Assembly: GCA_963851085.1 (NCBI GenBank) | Contig: CAWKNX010000024.1 | Coordinates: 1-64,000 of the forward strand | Length of the DNA stretch: 64,000 nucleotides | Direction of reading: 5' to 3' | From: DATFVJ01 sp963851085 | Lineage (GTDB): Bacteria; Actinomycetota; Actinomycetes; Streptosporangiales; Streptosporangiaceae | In this document: positions 1-9,107 of the stretch, in pieces | How positions within the stretch are numbered: the first letter of the stretch is position 1 | How the letters are laid out: every line of letters starts with the position of its first letter | Notes under the pieces: generated by a model | What the model was told of the DNA's origin: nothing | The model's database searches: none | Seen by the model: only the letters and a program-made list of their open reading frames with translations | Position numbers and translations under genes: made by a program

Positions 1-1108
1 TTCATCAAGGCGCAGGGTGATCGGCACTACGGCAAGATCTACGTGCGCTTCGGCGAGCCGGTCTCGATGAGCGCCTTCCTCGGGCCGCCTTCCGGCGCGA
101 CCGCCACCGATCCCGCCGCCCGGCGGCTGGCCTTGCAGAAGACCGCCTTCGAGGTGGCCTGGCGGATCAACCAGGGCATGCCGGTCACGGCGACGGCCGC
201 CGTCACCACCATCTTGCTGGCCATGCACGGGACCGCGCTCACCTTCGGCCAGATCCGGCTCGGCCTGGCCGACGGGCTCGACTACCTCGAAGAACACCGC
301 GCGATCCCGAGGACGGCGAGCGCGCGGGCCCTGTCCGCCCGCAACCCGTCCAGGCGACCCTCGACGTGCTGGTCGCGGGCGGACTCGTCACCGTCACCTC
401 GGACGGGCGCGAGCCGGTCTGGCAGATCGGGCCCGACCATCAGCTGGCCGCCACCTTCTACCGGAACTCGGTGATCCACTTCATGCTCGACGCGGCCCTG
501 TGCGAGCTGGCCGTGCTCCGGGCCCGGGTCGACGGCACGAACCCGGTCGGCGCGTTCTGGGCCGAGATCGCCTGGCTCCGCGACCTGCTGAAGTTCGAGT
601 TCTACTTCAAGGATCGCGACGAGTTCCGGCGTCAGGTCCACGAGGAGATGGACCGGCACGATCCCGCGTCGGGAAACCGGCTCAGGTCGGGCCCGGACGA
701 GGCGGACGCGCTGCTGGCCGAGATGCGCCCGCTGGTGTCTCAGGTCATCGTCCGGCCGTTCGTCCAGGCCTACCGGCTGGTCGCCGACGTGCTGGCCGGC
801 GACGACGCGCCCACCGCGGTCGACGGGCCGGCCGACGCGCGAGGTGATCCACCGGGCCCTCGGGCTCGGGCGTCAGTACGTGGCCCAGGGCGGCTGCGGA
901 GCTCGGAGTCGGTCTCGGTGCTGCTGTTCCAGACCGCCCTCCAGCTGGCCGGGAACCGGGGGCTCTTCGGGCCAGGCGCGGACCTAGCCACGCGGCGGGC
1001 AGTATCTGAATGAACTCCGCGACCTGATCCGCCGCCTGGATCGAGATCGAGAATCTCGCGATCCGGCGGGACCATCAGGGACGCGGCCGCCGCACGGCCG
1101 GTGAATGA
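1..1108 (+). CDS. plsB: Glycerol-3-phosphate 1-O-acyltransferase, 3' part, frameshifted
   Basis: The window opens inside this gene. The first frame reads FIKAQGDRHYGKIYVRFGEP and continues through a helix-rich stretch to about 300. The match then moves to another frame (QATLDVLVAGGLVTVTSDG, then FYRNSVIHFMLDAALCELAVL and the LLKFEFYF segment) and moves again near 840-890, where GLGRQYVAQG is followed by the SSESVSVLLFQTALQLAGNR tail. This is the C-terminal half of the PlsB family, which acylates sn-glycerol-3-phosphate in phospholipid synthesis. At least three single-base indels are needed to read it through; they fall in G/C runs and look like sequencing errors rather than decay. The likely stop is the TGA at 1106-1108. 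gpsA, which makes its substrate, lies 2 kb away. Confidence 0.75.
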
Positions 1109-1118
1109 GGGGTGGGGT

Positions 1119-2224
1119 CTAGGCCTGGATGGCGGCGCCGCAGGCGACCAGGTCCGCCGCGTCGGCCAGGCCCCACTCGGTGAGCGCCTCGGTGGTGTGC
1201 TGGCCGGGCGCGGGGGGCGGGTCGGCAGCCGGCCCGGGGTCCGGGAAAACCGCGGCGCCGGCGACGGCTGGATGACGCCGTCGCGGACGACGTAGGTCTG
1301 CCGGGCGGTCAGGTGCGGGTCAACGGCGGCCTCGTGCAGCGACAGCACCGGTTCGACGCACGCGTCGGTGCCGGCGAAGGTGGCCGCCCACTCGTCCCTG
1401 GTCCGGTCCTTGAACCGGGCCGAGAACAGCGCGCGCAGCTCCGGCCAGTTGCGCGGATCGCCGCGGTCGGGCGCGTCGGTCAGGCCAAGCCCGGCGAGCA
1501 GCGCGGCGTAGAACTGCGGCTCCAGGGCGCCGACGGCCAGCCACTTCCCGTCCGCCGTCTCGTACACGTCATACCAGGGCACGCCGCCGTCGAGCAGGTT
1601 CACGCCCCGCTCGTCGCGCCAGACGCCCTGGGCCATGAACATCAGCGGCATGGCCAGCAGCGACGCCACCCCGTCCACGATGGCCGCGTCGACCACCTGG
1701 CCCTGCCCGGACGTGGCCCGCTCGACCAGGGCCGCGCAGATGCCGTAGGCCATGAGCATCCCGCCGCCGCCGAAGTCGCCGAGCAGGTTGGCCGGGAACT
1801 GAGGCGGGCCGCCCGCCCGGCCCAGGGCGTGCAGGGCGCCGGCCCGGGCGATGTAGCCGATGTCGTGCCCGGCCGCCGTGGCCAGCGGCCCGTGCTGCCC
1901 CCATCCCGTCATCCGCGCGTATACCAGCCGGGGATTGCGGCGCAGGCAGACGTCGGGTCCGACGCCGAGGCGCTCGGTCACCCCCGGCCGGAAGCCCTCG
2001 AGCAGCACATCGGCGGCGTCGACGAGCCGGAGCAGCGCGTCGATGGCGCGCGGGTGCTTCAGGTCGAGCACGGCGGACTGGCGGCCGCGGTTCAGCAGGT
2101 CACGCTCGGGCCGGGGGTTACCGGCTCCGGGACGGTCGATGCGCAGCACGGTCGCGCCCTGGTCGGCGAGCATCATGGCGCAGAACGGCCCGGGCCCGAT
2201 GCCCGCGAGCTCGAGCACGCGCAC
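1119..2224 (-). CDS. CaiB/BaiF CoA-transferase family, alpha-methylacyl-CoA racemase-like
   Basis: It reads VRVLELAGIGPGPFCAMML at the N-terminus, typical of Amacr/Mcr enzymes, followed by the GADVLLEGFRPGV-type and GYVARAG-type family blocks (DVLLEGFRPGVTERLG, GHDIGYIARAGALHALG) and FPANLLGDFGGGGMLMAYGI. The family epimerises 2-methylacyl-CoA esters before beta-oxidation, or transfers CoA between acids. The GTG at 2224 is the first in-frame start, but the family N-terminus (GPLAG) continues a few codons upstream, so the true start may lie near 2240-2310 behind a run of eight G that could hide an indel. A second indel in a G run near 1205-1215 shifts the tail; corrected, the protein ends ADLVACGAAIQA at the TAG at 1119. 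It is convergent with plsB. Confidence 0.82.
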
Positions 2225-2358
2225 CCCGGCCAGCGGCCCGCGGCGGGTTGGTCCGAGAGAGGGAAGGTCTGGTGGGGGGGGCTGTGGTACCTGGCCCCGC
2301 CACGGGTCATGTCGTCGCTACCTCCGAGTATGTCGTTCCGTCTGACTTGCGCCACCGC

Positions 2359-3159
2359 TCAGACGTCGAGGCGGTCCTGTCCGGCGCGCATCCCGGCCAG
2401 CAGCCGCTCGATGTCTTCCCGCGACAGCGACCGCTGCCACTCGCTGAACAGGCCGCGGATGAGGAAGCCCCCCGGAGCGGGCTCGACCGAGGTCAGCATG
2501 AACCCGGCGGGCAGATCCGGCACGGGCAGGAAAAACGCCGGGGACCGCAGCGACACGCGCCGGTCGAGCAGGTACAGGGCGCGCGGCCGCACGCTGATGG
2601 ACTGCCCCTCGGCGCCCGTCTCGAATTCCAGCCGCACCCACGGCACGCCCGTCACGCCGAGCTGCGGGACGCCCTCCTGCATGGCCAGCTCCAGCCGGGG
2701 CGACACGGTGGCCAGCCAGCGCGACGCGAACGAGGCGGAGACGAAGGCCTCGCAGTGAACCGGCGCGGCCACCAGCGTCGGCCGCGCGCCCGGCCGCAGG
2801 TGCACGTTGCTGGCCCGGACCTCGACTCGCTCGAGCTGGTAGACGTCCCATTGGACGTCTCGCGCGGAGACGCCGACGTGGCCGTACTGGCCCACGACCC
2901 GGGCGAGGTCCGCGCCGTCCACCGAGATATCGGACAGGGTCAGGGTCAGGTCATGCCCGGAGAACCGGAACGTCCGCTTCTTCCCGATGAGCCAGGCCCG
3001 GGCGGCGTCCACCAGCGCGGCGAACGGGTCGCCGGGCAGGGTTCCCGGCTGGGGCAGGCCCATCGATGCGGCCGCGGCCGAGGACATCGAGATGATCTCG
3101 GTCCAGCTCCGCTTCCACTCATCGGTCCGCGAACGGTCAAAGGGCCACCATTCAGCCAT
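2359..3159 (-). CDS. DUF2993 (LmeA-like) phospholipid-binding protein
   Basis: An intact protein of about 266 residues beginning MAEWWPFDRSRTDEW. No signal peptide is obvious. The central part has the DUF2993 pattern of alternating short strands (FRFSGHDLTLTLSDISVDG, YGHVGVSARDVQW, VRASNVHLRPG) and a second half ending in IRGLFSEW. DUF2993 includes mycobacterial LmeA, a periplasmic phosphatidylinositol-binding protein needed for lipomannan elongation; that function is known for the family and only inferred here. A longer in-frame start at 3219 would overlap the end of gpsA; I prefer the Met at 3159 because it precedes the first conserved residues. It lies just downstream of gpsA on the same strand and may be cotranscribed. 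Confidence 0.7.
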   Translation of the reverse strand: MAEWWPFDRSRTDEWKRSWTEIISMSSAAAASMGLPQPGTLPGDPFAALVDAARAWLIGKKRTFRFSGHDLTLTLSDISVDGADLARVVGQYGHVGVSARDVQWDVYQLERVEVRASNVHLRPGARPTLVAAPVHCEAFVSASFASRWLATVSPRLELAMQEGVPQLGVTGVPWVRLEFETGAEGQSISVRPRALYLLDRRVSLRSPAFFLPVPDLPAGFMLTSVEPAPGGFLIRGLFSEWQRSLSREDIERLLAGMRAGQDRLDV

Positions 3160-3215
3160 GGCGACATGCTGACACAGGGCACCTGGCCGGGCAACGGGCG
3201 GTGGCGGCCGGGTGG

Positions 3216-4214
3216 TCACCCGGGCTCGCGCTCGTGACCAGCTTGCTGGTGCCTGCTCAGCCCGCGGTAGGCCTCCGACGCGGGGATCTTCCCGGCCAGG
3301 ACCCGGTACACCTCCTGGCAGACGGGCATCTCCACCCCGTAGCGCTCGGCTAGCTCGTTCACGGTGAAGGCGGTGCCGACGCCTTCGGCTACGGTCCGGG
3401 TCGCCCCGAGAACCTCGTCAAGCGTCCGGCCCGCGCCGAGCTGCTCGCCGAGCGACCGGTTGCGGCTCAGCGGGCTCATGCAGGTGGCGATGAGGTCACC
3501 CATGCCCGCCAGGCCCGAGAAGGTCGCCGCCTGGCCGCCCATGGCGACGCCCAGCCGGGTGAGTTCGGCCAGGCCACGGCAGACCACCGCGGCCCGGGTG
3601 TTGTCTCCGACGCCGAGTCCCTGCGCGATACCGGTCGCGATGGCCACCACGTTCTTGAGCGCCCCGCCGAGCTCGCATCCGATCACATCGTCGTTGGTGT
3701 AGATCCGGAACAACCCCCGCCGCATGACGGACTGCAGCGCCCGGGCCACCTCGAGGTCCTCGGTCGCGATCACGCTCGCCGCGGCCTGGCCGGCCATGAT
3801 CTCCTTGGCCAGGTTCGGGCCGGTGAGGGCGGCGGCAGGATGGCCGGGCAATTCCTCGCGGATGAGCTGGGTCATGCGCAGCAGCGAACCGCGCTCGAAG
3901 CCCTTGGCCAGGCTGACGACCGGGATCCACGGCCGCAGGTGGGGGCGGGCGTCGGCCAGGACGGCCCGGAATCCGTGCGTCGGCACGCCGACCACCAGCA
4001 GGTCGATGTCGTGCAGGGCCTTCTCCAGGTCGGCCGTGGCCTTCAGCCCGGGGGGCAGCGTGAACCCGGGCAGGTAGCGCGAGTTGGCGTCCCGCTCGTA
4101 GATCTCCCTGGCCAGTTCGGGATCGCGGGCCCAGATGATGCAATCGTGGTGCCCGGCCAGAAGGGATGCCACCGTCGTGCCCCACGACCCGGCCCCGAGC
4201 ACTGCGATCCGCAT
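3216..4214 (-). CDS. gpsA: NAD(P)H-dependent glycerol-3-phosphate dehydrogenase
   Basis: An intact 332-residue cytosolic enzyme that reduces dihydroxyacetone phosphate to sn-glycerol-3-phosphate for phospholipid synthesis. The N-terminus MRIAVLGAGSWGTTVASLL holds the Rossmann GxGxxG motif. The active-site region is present as GCELGGALKNVVAIATGIAQG, with the catalytic Lys in ALKN, followed by the substrate-binding segment GLAGMGDLIATCMSPLSRNR. The usual family length is 330-340. It ends just before the DUF2993 gene on the same strand. Confidence 0.97.
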   Translation of the reverse strand: MRIAVLGAGSWGTTVASLLAGHHDCIIWARDPELAREIYERDANSRYLPGFTLPPGLKATADLEKALHDIDLLVVGVPTHGFRAVLADARPHLRPWIPVVSLAKGFERGSLLRMTQLIREELPGHPAAALTGPNLAKEIMAGQAAASVIATEDLEVARALQSVMRRGLFRIYTNDDVIGCELGGALKNVVAIATGIAQGLGVGDNTRAAVVCRGLAELTRLGVAMGGQAATFSGLAGMGDLIATCMSPLSRNRSLGEQLGAGRTLDEVLGATRTVAEGVGTAFTVNELAERYGVEMPVCQEVYRVLAGKIPASEAYRGLSRHQQAGHEREPG

Positions 4215-4691
4215 GCCAGACCACTCATCCTAGGTTCACCTGATCTCCAACGATAAGGCTGCCGGCGAGCCGGGGCTAGCGGCTCGCGGTACCGGCTGCG
4301 GCGCCTGCCAGGGCACGCCTGGCCGCTCGCCGGAGATACTGACCGCGACGTGGCCGGTTGCCACGACCTTGCCGGAGGCCGCCCCGCATGGCTGCGGGGC
4401 GAAGTGCAGCGGCCTGGGGCGGGTGCTGTGCAGCGGGTGACCTTCGGGCGGGCCGGCAGGCCGCGCTGCGGCGGGTGGGCAGCTCCCGGACGGGTTTCTG
4501 GTGGCCGAGGCCTCGGGCGCCAGTACACCGCGGGAACCCACGCGCTCCCCGCCTGACGGCCGCCGTCGGGGGTCGCACGGCGGGGCGGGACGGGCGCTGA
4601 CGTAACGTGAAGATCCCGGCCTGGCACTACCGTGCCGGGTGTGGTTCCGGCGGGGCGCTCGGCAGGCGCGGGAGAAGCCAGGGGGTAAAGG
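4215..4691. other. Gap between gpsA and gpgS, no recognised gene
   Basis: This divergent intergenic stretch of about 480 bases should carry the promoters of gpsA (leftward) and gpgS (rightward). Several open frames cross it, but none shows a family I recognise; a Cys-rich frame near 4380-4440 (PHGCGAKCSG) is the only suggestive piece. The last 90 bases contain GTTCCGGCGGGG and GGAGAAGCCAGGGGG upstream of gpgS, giving a purine-rich Shine-Dalgarno-like stretch just before the GTG/ATG region. Confidence 0.4.
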
Positions 4692-5692
4692 GTGCACAGC
4701 CGCGCGGAGGCGTGGTACGGCCGGCGGACCTGGCATTGGCGGGACTGGCCGGCCGAGGTGCTGCTGGAGGGTAAGCGGCGGGCTGGTGCGCGCATCAGCG
4801 TGGTGATTCCCGCGCGCGACGAGGAGCGCACCATCGCGGGCGTGGTCGGCGCGCTCCGCGCGGCCCTGGTGGAGCGGATACCCCTGGTCGATGAGGTGGT
4901 GGTCATCGACTCGGATTCGGCCGACGGGACCGCGGCGGCAGCCGCGAAGGCCGGCGCGACCGTGCACGGGCCCGCGACATCGCGCCGGAGCTCGGCGGCT
5001 ATCCCGGCAAGGGCGAGGCGCTGTGGAAGTCGCTGCTCGTCACCGAGGGCGACCTGCTCGTCTTCGTCGATGCGGACCTGACGCAGTGGGGACCGCATTT
5101 CGTGACCGGGCTGCTCGGGCCGCTGCTCGCCGACCCCGGCGTGCAGCTCGTCAAGGGGTTCTACGCCAGGATCGCGACGGGAACGGACGGCTCCACCTCG
5201 ACCGAAGGCGGCCGGGTCACCGAACTGGTGGCGCGTCCGCTGCTGAGCGTGTGGTGGCCGGAGCTGTCGGGCGTGGTCCAGCCGCTGGCCGGGGAATGGG
5301 CGGCGCGGCGCGAGCTGATGGAATCGCTGAGCATCCCGGTGGGCTACGGGGTGGAGCTCTCCACCCTGCTCGACACCGCCGCCAAGCGCGGGCTGGATGC
5401 CATCGCGCAGGTCGACCTGGGTTCGCGCGCCCATAAGCACCAGACCGACCACGATCTCGCCCTGATGGCCGCGGAGTTGCTCATCGTGGCGGAGCGCAGG
5501 CGCGCGGGAAGAGGGCTGGGCAGGCGGGTGGGGGCCGGTGCCCGAAAGCCCGCAGCTCCAGCAGTTCGTCAGGGAAGGCACCGCGGTCCGCCCGGTGGCC
5601 CGGCCGATTCCGGTTCAGGAGCGGCCGCCGGTCGGCCGGCCGGCGCCGGCGCGGGCCGCCGGCCAGCTAGGCACGACGGGGCCCGGCGATGA
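4692..5692 (+). CDS. gpgS: Glucosyl-3-phosphoglycerate synthase, frameshifted
   Basis: A GT2/GT81-type glycosyltransferase that makes glucosyl-3-phosphoglycerate, the first step to glucosylglycerate and methylglucose lipopolysaccharides. The N-terminus has RISVVIPARDEERTIAGVV and the UDP-binding VVIDSDSADGTA. After an indel near 4965-4985 the frame continues RDIAPELGGYPGKGEALWKS with LLVFVDADLTQWGPHFV (metal-binding DAD). The acceptor-loop region SVWWPELSGVVQPLAGEWA and GYGVELSTLLDTAAKRG is intact. A second indel near 5510-5535 leads into the typical tail SPQLQQFVREGTAVRPVARP. The stop TGA at 5690-5692 overlaps the folP-like start as ATGA, so the two genes are probably translationally coupled. 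The same gene pair occurs in mycobacteria (Rv1207-Rv1208). Confidence 0.88.
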
Positions 5693-6630
5693 CCGGAGCG
5701 GCTTCGGGGGGATGGGTCCTCTCCGAGCCGGAGGCAGCGGCTGGGGAGTCGCCCCGGGGCAGCGAGCGGACGCTGCGGCTGGGAGGACGGTCCTTCGGGC
5801 CGCGGCAGCGGCTGGTCATGGCGATCGTCAACCGGACGCCCGATTCCTTCTACGACCGCGGGGCCACCTGGGAGGAGGCGGCCGCGATGGAACGCGTGCA
5901 CGCGGTCGTGGGCGAGGGCGCCGACATCGTCGACATCGGCGGCGTGCCGGCCGCGCCCGGCGCGGAGGTCACCGTCGCGGAGGAAATCCGGCGGACCGTC
6001 CCCTTCGTGGCCGCGGTGCGGGCGGCCTACCCCGACCTGGTGATCAGCGTCGACACCTGGCGGCACCAGACGGCCCGCGAGCTGTGCGCGGCCGGCGCGG
6101 ACCTGCTCAACGACACCTGGGGCGGCTGGGACGAGCGGCTGCCCGAGGTGGCCGCCGAATACGGCGCGGGCCTGGTGTGCAGCCACGCCGGCGGCCTGCC
6201 GCCGCGGACCCGCCCGTACCGGGTGGAATACGACGACGTGATGGCGGACGTGCTGGAGCGGACGCTGGCTCTGGCCGACCGGGCCGTCACCCGGGGCGTG
6301 GATCCCTCGCGGGTGCTCATCGACCCGGCCCACGACTTCGGGAAGAACACCTGGCACTCGCTGGAGGTCACCAGGCGGCTGGGCGAGATGGTGGCGACCG
6401 GCTGGCCCGTCCTGGTCTCGCTGTCGCACAAGGATTTCATCGGCGAGACGCTGAACGCCGGGCGCGACGAGCGGCTGACGGGAACGCTGGCCACCACCGC
6501 GGTCTGCGCGTGGCTCGGGGCCCGCGTCTTCCGGGCGCATCAGGTCACGCAGACCCGCCAGGTCCTGGACATGGTCTCGGCCATCCGCGGTGAGCTGCCG
6601 CCTGCCCGTGCGGTGCGCGGACTTGCCTAG
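5689..6630 (+). CDS. folP2: Dihydropteroate synthase family, FolP2-like
   Basis: An intact 313-residue TIM-barrel protein. Family blocks are the pterin-binding VMAIVNRTPDSFYDRG, the GADIVDIGG segment (family consensus DxGGxS, here followed by VPAAPGAE rather than the usual STRPG), ISVDTWRHQTAREL, LLNDTWGGW and the C-terminal VFRAHQVTQTRQVLDM. NRTPDSFYDRG instead of NxTPDSFSDGG, and the missing STRPG-like loop, match the FolP2 group, which in mycobacteria is linked to gpgS and was reported not to substitute for true dihydropteroate synthase; that is family knowledge. Start ATG at 5689 overlaps the gpgS stop by four bases. Confidence 0.9.
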   Translation: MTGAASGGWVLSEPEAAAGESPRGSERTLRLGGRSFGPRQRLVMAIVNRTPDSFYDRGATWEEAAAMERVHAVVGEGADIVDIGGVPAAPGAEVTVAEEIRRTVPFVAAVRAAYPDLVISVDTWRHQTARELCAAGADLLNDTWGGWDERLPEVAAEYGAGLVCSHAGGLPPRTRPYRVEYDDVMADVLERTLALADRAVTRGVDPSRVLIDPAHDFGKNTWHSLEVTRRLGEMVATGWPVLVSLSHKDFIGETLNAGRDERLTGTLATTAVCAWLGARVFRAHQVTQTRQVLDMVSAIRGELPPARAVRGLA

Positions 6631-6650
6631 CCCAAGGGGGGTCCGGGGGA

Positions 6651-7434
6651 CGGATCCCGGGCTCCGCGGCGATCTGCCCGCCGGCGCCGCTGCTGGCCCG
6701 GGAGCTGACCGGCCTGGATCCGGTTATCCCCGAGCTTCGCCAGGCCTGCGCGGCGGCCGTCGAACGGCTGGTCCGGTCCGGGCCCGAGGTCATAGCCGTC
6801 GTCGGGCCGGGGCGCCGCACGGCCGTCTGGCCGGCCGACGGGCGCCTCGACCTCGCCGCGTTCGGCCCGGCGCTCGGGACCGGGGCGGCGGTCCGGCGGG
6901 CGGTCGAGGCAGGACGGGCAAGGGTGGGACTGACAAAGGCGGGTCGATTACGGGGGAGTCGAACTCAGGGCGGGCGAACCAGGGGGACCGCCGCTGCCGC
7001 TGCCGCTCGGGCTCGGCGCCCGCCTGCTCGACGAGGCCGGGTACAGCGGGCCGCGGCTGCTGCAGTCGGTGCACCCCGGCGAGCCGGCCGCGGCCTGCCT
7101 GCGGCTCGGCGCGGACCTGCGCAGCCTCGGCGACCGGGTCGGGCTGCTGGTCATGGCCGACGGGAGCGCCTGCCGGAGCCTGCGTGCCCCGGGCTACCTG
7201 GACCCGCGAGCGGCGGCCTTCGACGCGGTGCTCGAGGAAGCGGTACGCGGCGGCGACCTCGGCCCGCTGCGGGCCATGGACCCCGACCTGGCGCGCGAAC
7301 TGCTCGTGGCCGGCCGGGCCGGATGGCAAGTTCTCGCCGGGGCGATGCCCGGCCGGGCTCCCAGCACGGAAATCCTCTATGAGGCCGACCCGTTCGGCGT
7401 CTTCTATCTGGTCGCCTGGCTGGCGGGTGAGTAA
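6651..7434 (+). CDS. Class III extradiol dioxygenase subunit B-like protein, frameshifted
   Basis: In one frame from about 6653 the sequence reads SAAICPPAPLLARELTG, then LRQACAAAVERLVRSG and EVIAVVGPGRRTAVW, the start pattern of actinobacterial LigB-like proteins. The match moves frame near 6930-7000 (PLPLGLGARLLDEAGYSGPR) and ends in DPFGVFYLVAWLAGE with a stop at 7434. No start codon is visible in the correct frame between the folP2-like stop and 6651, so an indel or a weak start close to 6640 is likely. The role of these LigB-like proteins is unknown; in related genomes they lie near tRNA-modification and diaminopimelate genes. Confidence 0.6.
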
Positions 7435-7454
7435 GACGCCGTCAGGTGCCTACC

Positions 7455-8300
7455 TCAGCCGGCCCGCAGGACCAGCCCTTGCGCGTTGAAGAAAAAGCCG
7501 CCCGGGGTGAGCAGGGCGGCCTGCGCGCCAGGTACCTGGCGGTGGCCCGCCTGCCCGCGCAGCTGGGTGACGGCCTCACGCAGGTGGCCCGCTCCCTGGG
7601 ACCCGCCCTCGGACAGGCTGCCGCCGTGCGTGTTCACCGGCACCCGGCCCTTGATCATGATCCGGTTCTCCGTCGCGTCCCAGTTGTCGGCCAGGAACGC
7701 CCCGGCCTCGCCAGGGCCGCAGAACCCGTAGCTCTCGAAGCAGCGCAAGGCCACGACGGTGAAGCCGTCGTAGGGGAAGAACAGGTCGATGTCGTCGAGC
7801 CACAGGTCGCTCTTGGCCCGCAGGTCGCGGGCGGCCAGCGGCTGCCCGGTGGCCTCGAGCCCGGCGGCCAGGTGCTCCTGCGGCGGCGCGGTCATGCCCA
7901 TGGTCGCCGCGTGGATGAGGACCGGGGCGGCGGGCAGGTCGCGGGCCCGCTCGGCGGTGGTCACGATGAACGCGTCCGCGCCGTCGACCGGCACATCCAT
8001 GTCGTACAGGCACAACGGCTCACGGACCATCCGGCCGGCCAGGTAATCGGCCATGGTCAGCGGATCGCGCAGCACCGCGTTCGGGTTGGCCGCCGCGTTG
8101 CTCCGGTCGTTGATCGCGATGCGGCCGAGGTCTTCCCGCGAGGCGCCGAACTCCGCCAGGTAACGGCCCGCCCAGGCGGCGTAGCCCGCCGAGCCGCGCA
8201 TGCTCCACGGCTCGGCGTCGGTGTGCCCGTCGCCGGCGGCCCGGCCGTCGGGCAGCCCGAAGGCGGCCCAGCCCGGAACGGGTCCGCGTTCGCGCTGCGC
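7455..8300 (-). CDS. Thiolase/SCP2-like lipid-transfer protein, 3' part, 5' end lost
   Basis: About 280 residues of a thiolase-fold protein of the lipid-transfer/acetyl-CoA acetyltransferase group. It reads IAINDRSNAAANPNAVLRDP, the cofactor-side block SDLWLDDIDLFFPYDGFTVV, and the C-terminal active-site block VNTHGGSLSEGGSQGAGHLR. The normal protein is about 390 residues, so roughly the first 100 are absent: going upstream on the minus strand the match stops near 8300, where an acyl-CoA synthetase 3' end begins on the opposite strand. Such thiolases act in sterol or fatty-acid side-chain degradation and usually sit beside DUF35 and acyl-CoA synthetase genes. Confidence 0.8.
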   Translation of the reverse strand, partial: AQRERGPVPGWAAFGLPDGRAAGDGHTDAEPWSMRGSAGYAAWAGRYLAEFGASREDLGRIAINDRSNAAANPNAVLRDPLTMADYLAGRMVREPLCLYDMDVPVDGADAFIVTTAERARDLPAAPVLIHAATMGMTAPPQEHLAAGLEATGQPLAARDLRAKSDLWLDDIDLFFPYDGFTVVALRCFESYGFCGPGEAGAFLADNWDATENRIMIKGRVPVNTHGGSLSEGGSQGAGHLREAVTQLRGQAGHRQVPGAQAALLTPGGFFFNAQGLVLRAG

Positions 8301-8304
8301 GAGA

Positions 8305-8647
8305 AGCCGCCGACCCGGCCGAGGTGGAGAACTGCCTGGAGGCCCCATCCGGCGGTGAAGGAGGCCGCGGTGATCGGCATCCCGAGCGAGCGCTTCGGTC
8401 AGGACGTCAAGGCCGTCGTCGTGCTCAACGGGACGGCCGAGGTAAGCGCCGCCGGCCTCATCGAGCACTGCCGGGCCACATCGCCTCGTACAAGAAGCCG
8501 AAGACGGTGGAGTTCCTCGACGCGCTGCCGCGCACCCCGGAACGGGCCAAGGACCACGCAGCGCTGGACGAGAAGTTCGGCGGCGGCGGCTATCCGGGTG
8601 GCGACAACCTCGGCGGCCGCCGGCTTCACCGACCCGGCACCGGGTGA
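8305..8647 (+). CDS. AMP-binding acyl-CoA synthetase, C-terminal fragment
   Basis: Only the C-terminal subdomain is present. Across two frames it reads PAEVENCL, then VKEAAVIGIPSERFGQDVKAVVVL, then GHIASYKKPKTVEFLDALPR, the last being the conserved C-terminal block of the family with its Lys-rich hinge. Everything upstream (about 400 residues including the AMP-binding signature) is missing, because the thiolase fragment on the opposite strand begins at the same point. At least two indels lie inside the fragment. It cannot make a working enzyme as it stands. Confidence 0.75.
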
Positions 8648-8649
8648 CC

Positions 8650-8911
8650 TGGGCCAGCCGGTGAGTGCCTGGCGGCGCATCGTCGAGGACCACGACGCCT
8701 GGCTCAGCCGGACCCGGGACCGGCTCCGGCAGATGGAGCAGATGGACTTGTGACCGTCGGCCGCTCTGGCGAGCAGCGCGGCGAGGTCGCGGGCCTCTTG
8801 CGGCGTCAGCCCGATCAGCCGGTAGCGGGGCCGGCGTGCACCGCGATCTCGACCGTGGGCGACCAGTGCGGGCTCGGCCGGGTCGTCCGGCAGGTACTGC
8901 GCGGTCTGCAC
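8650..8911. other. Mosaic of short coding-like pieces
   Basis: On the plus strand, 8660-8753 reads VSAWRRIVEDHDAWLSRTRD and ends DRLRQMEQMDL at a stop at 8753; it looks coding but I do not recognise it. On the minus strand, 8740-8911 reads RYRLIGLTPQEARDLAALLA, like the C-terminus of small actinobacterial proteins with an LTPxEAR(D/A)LA motif (DUF6907-like). Neither is a complete gene. Confidence 0.25.
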
Positions 8912-8931
8912 GTCGAGGCGGTCCGGCGCGG

Positions 8932-9107
8932 TCAGGCGACGTCCCGGTTCGCCCAGGCCCGCTCGAAGGCGAGGGCGGTGTCGGCGGTGATCCGGTCATG
9001 GCGGCTGTTGAACGTCCGGAACTTCCCGGACAGCACATCGACAGCGCCGATGAGCAGCGTGGCGTGCTGCTCGCGGACATGGCTCAGGCTCAGGCGGCCC
9101 TGATGAG
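8932..9107 (-). pseudogene. Possible patatin-like phospholipase fragment
   Basis: A minus-strand frame reads ATLLIGAVDVLSGKFRTFNS followed by RHDRITADTALAF and stops at 8932. The pattern (ATDV-G-F-S---ITAD--LAS) resembles the central part of patatin-like lipases, but the family continuation after ITADxxLAS is not present. It is only about 55 residues with no start and no catalytic GxSxG or DG motif in view. Other identities are possible. Confidence 0.25.

Noticed and set aside
1313..3237. Long plus-strand frames rich in Arg, Gly and His
   Set aside because: Antisense shadows of the racemase-like and DUF2993 genes; no family motifs, composition typical of noncoding frames.
4043..5581. 512-residue minus-strand frame across gpgS and gpsA
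   Set aside because: Arg/Pro/Ala-rich shadow of the GC-rich third-position pattern; gpgS and gpsA motifs lie on other frames.
7455..9080. Single 541-residue minus-strand protein
   Set aside because: Only the last 280 residues match a thiolase; the first half is a translation of an acyl-CoA synthetase fragment coded on the plus strand.
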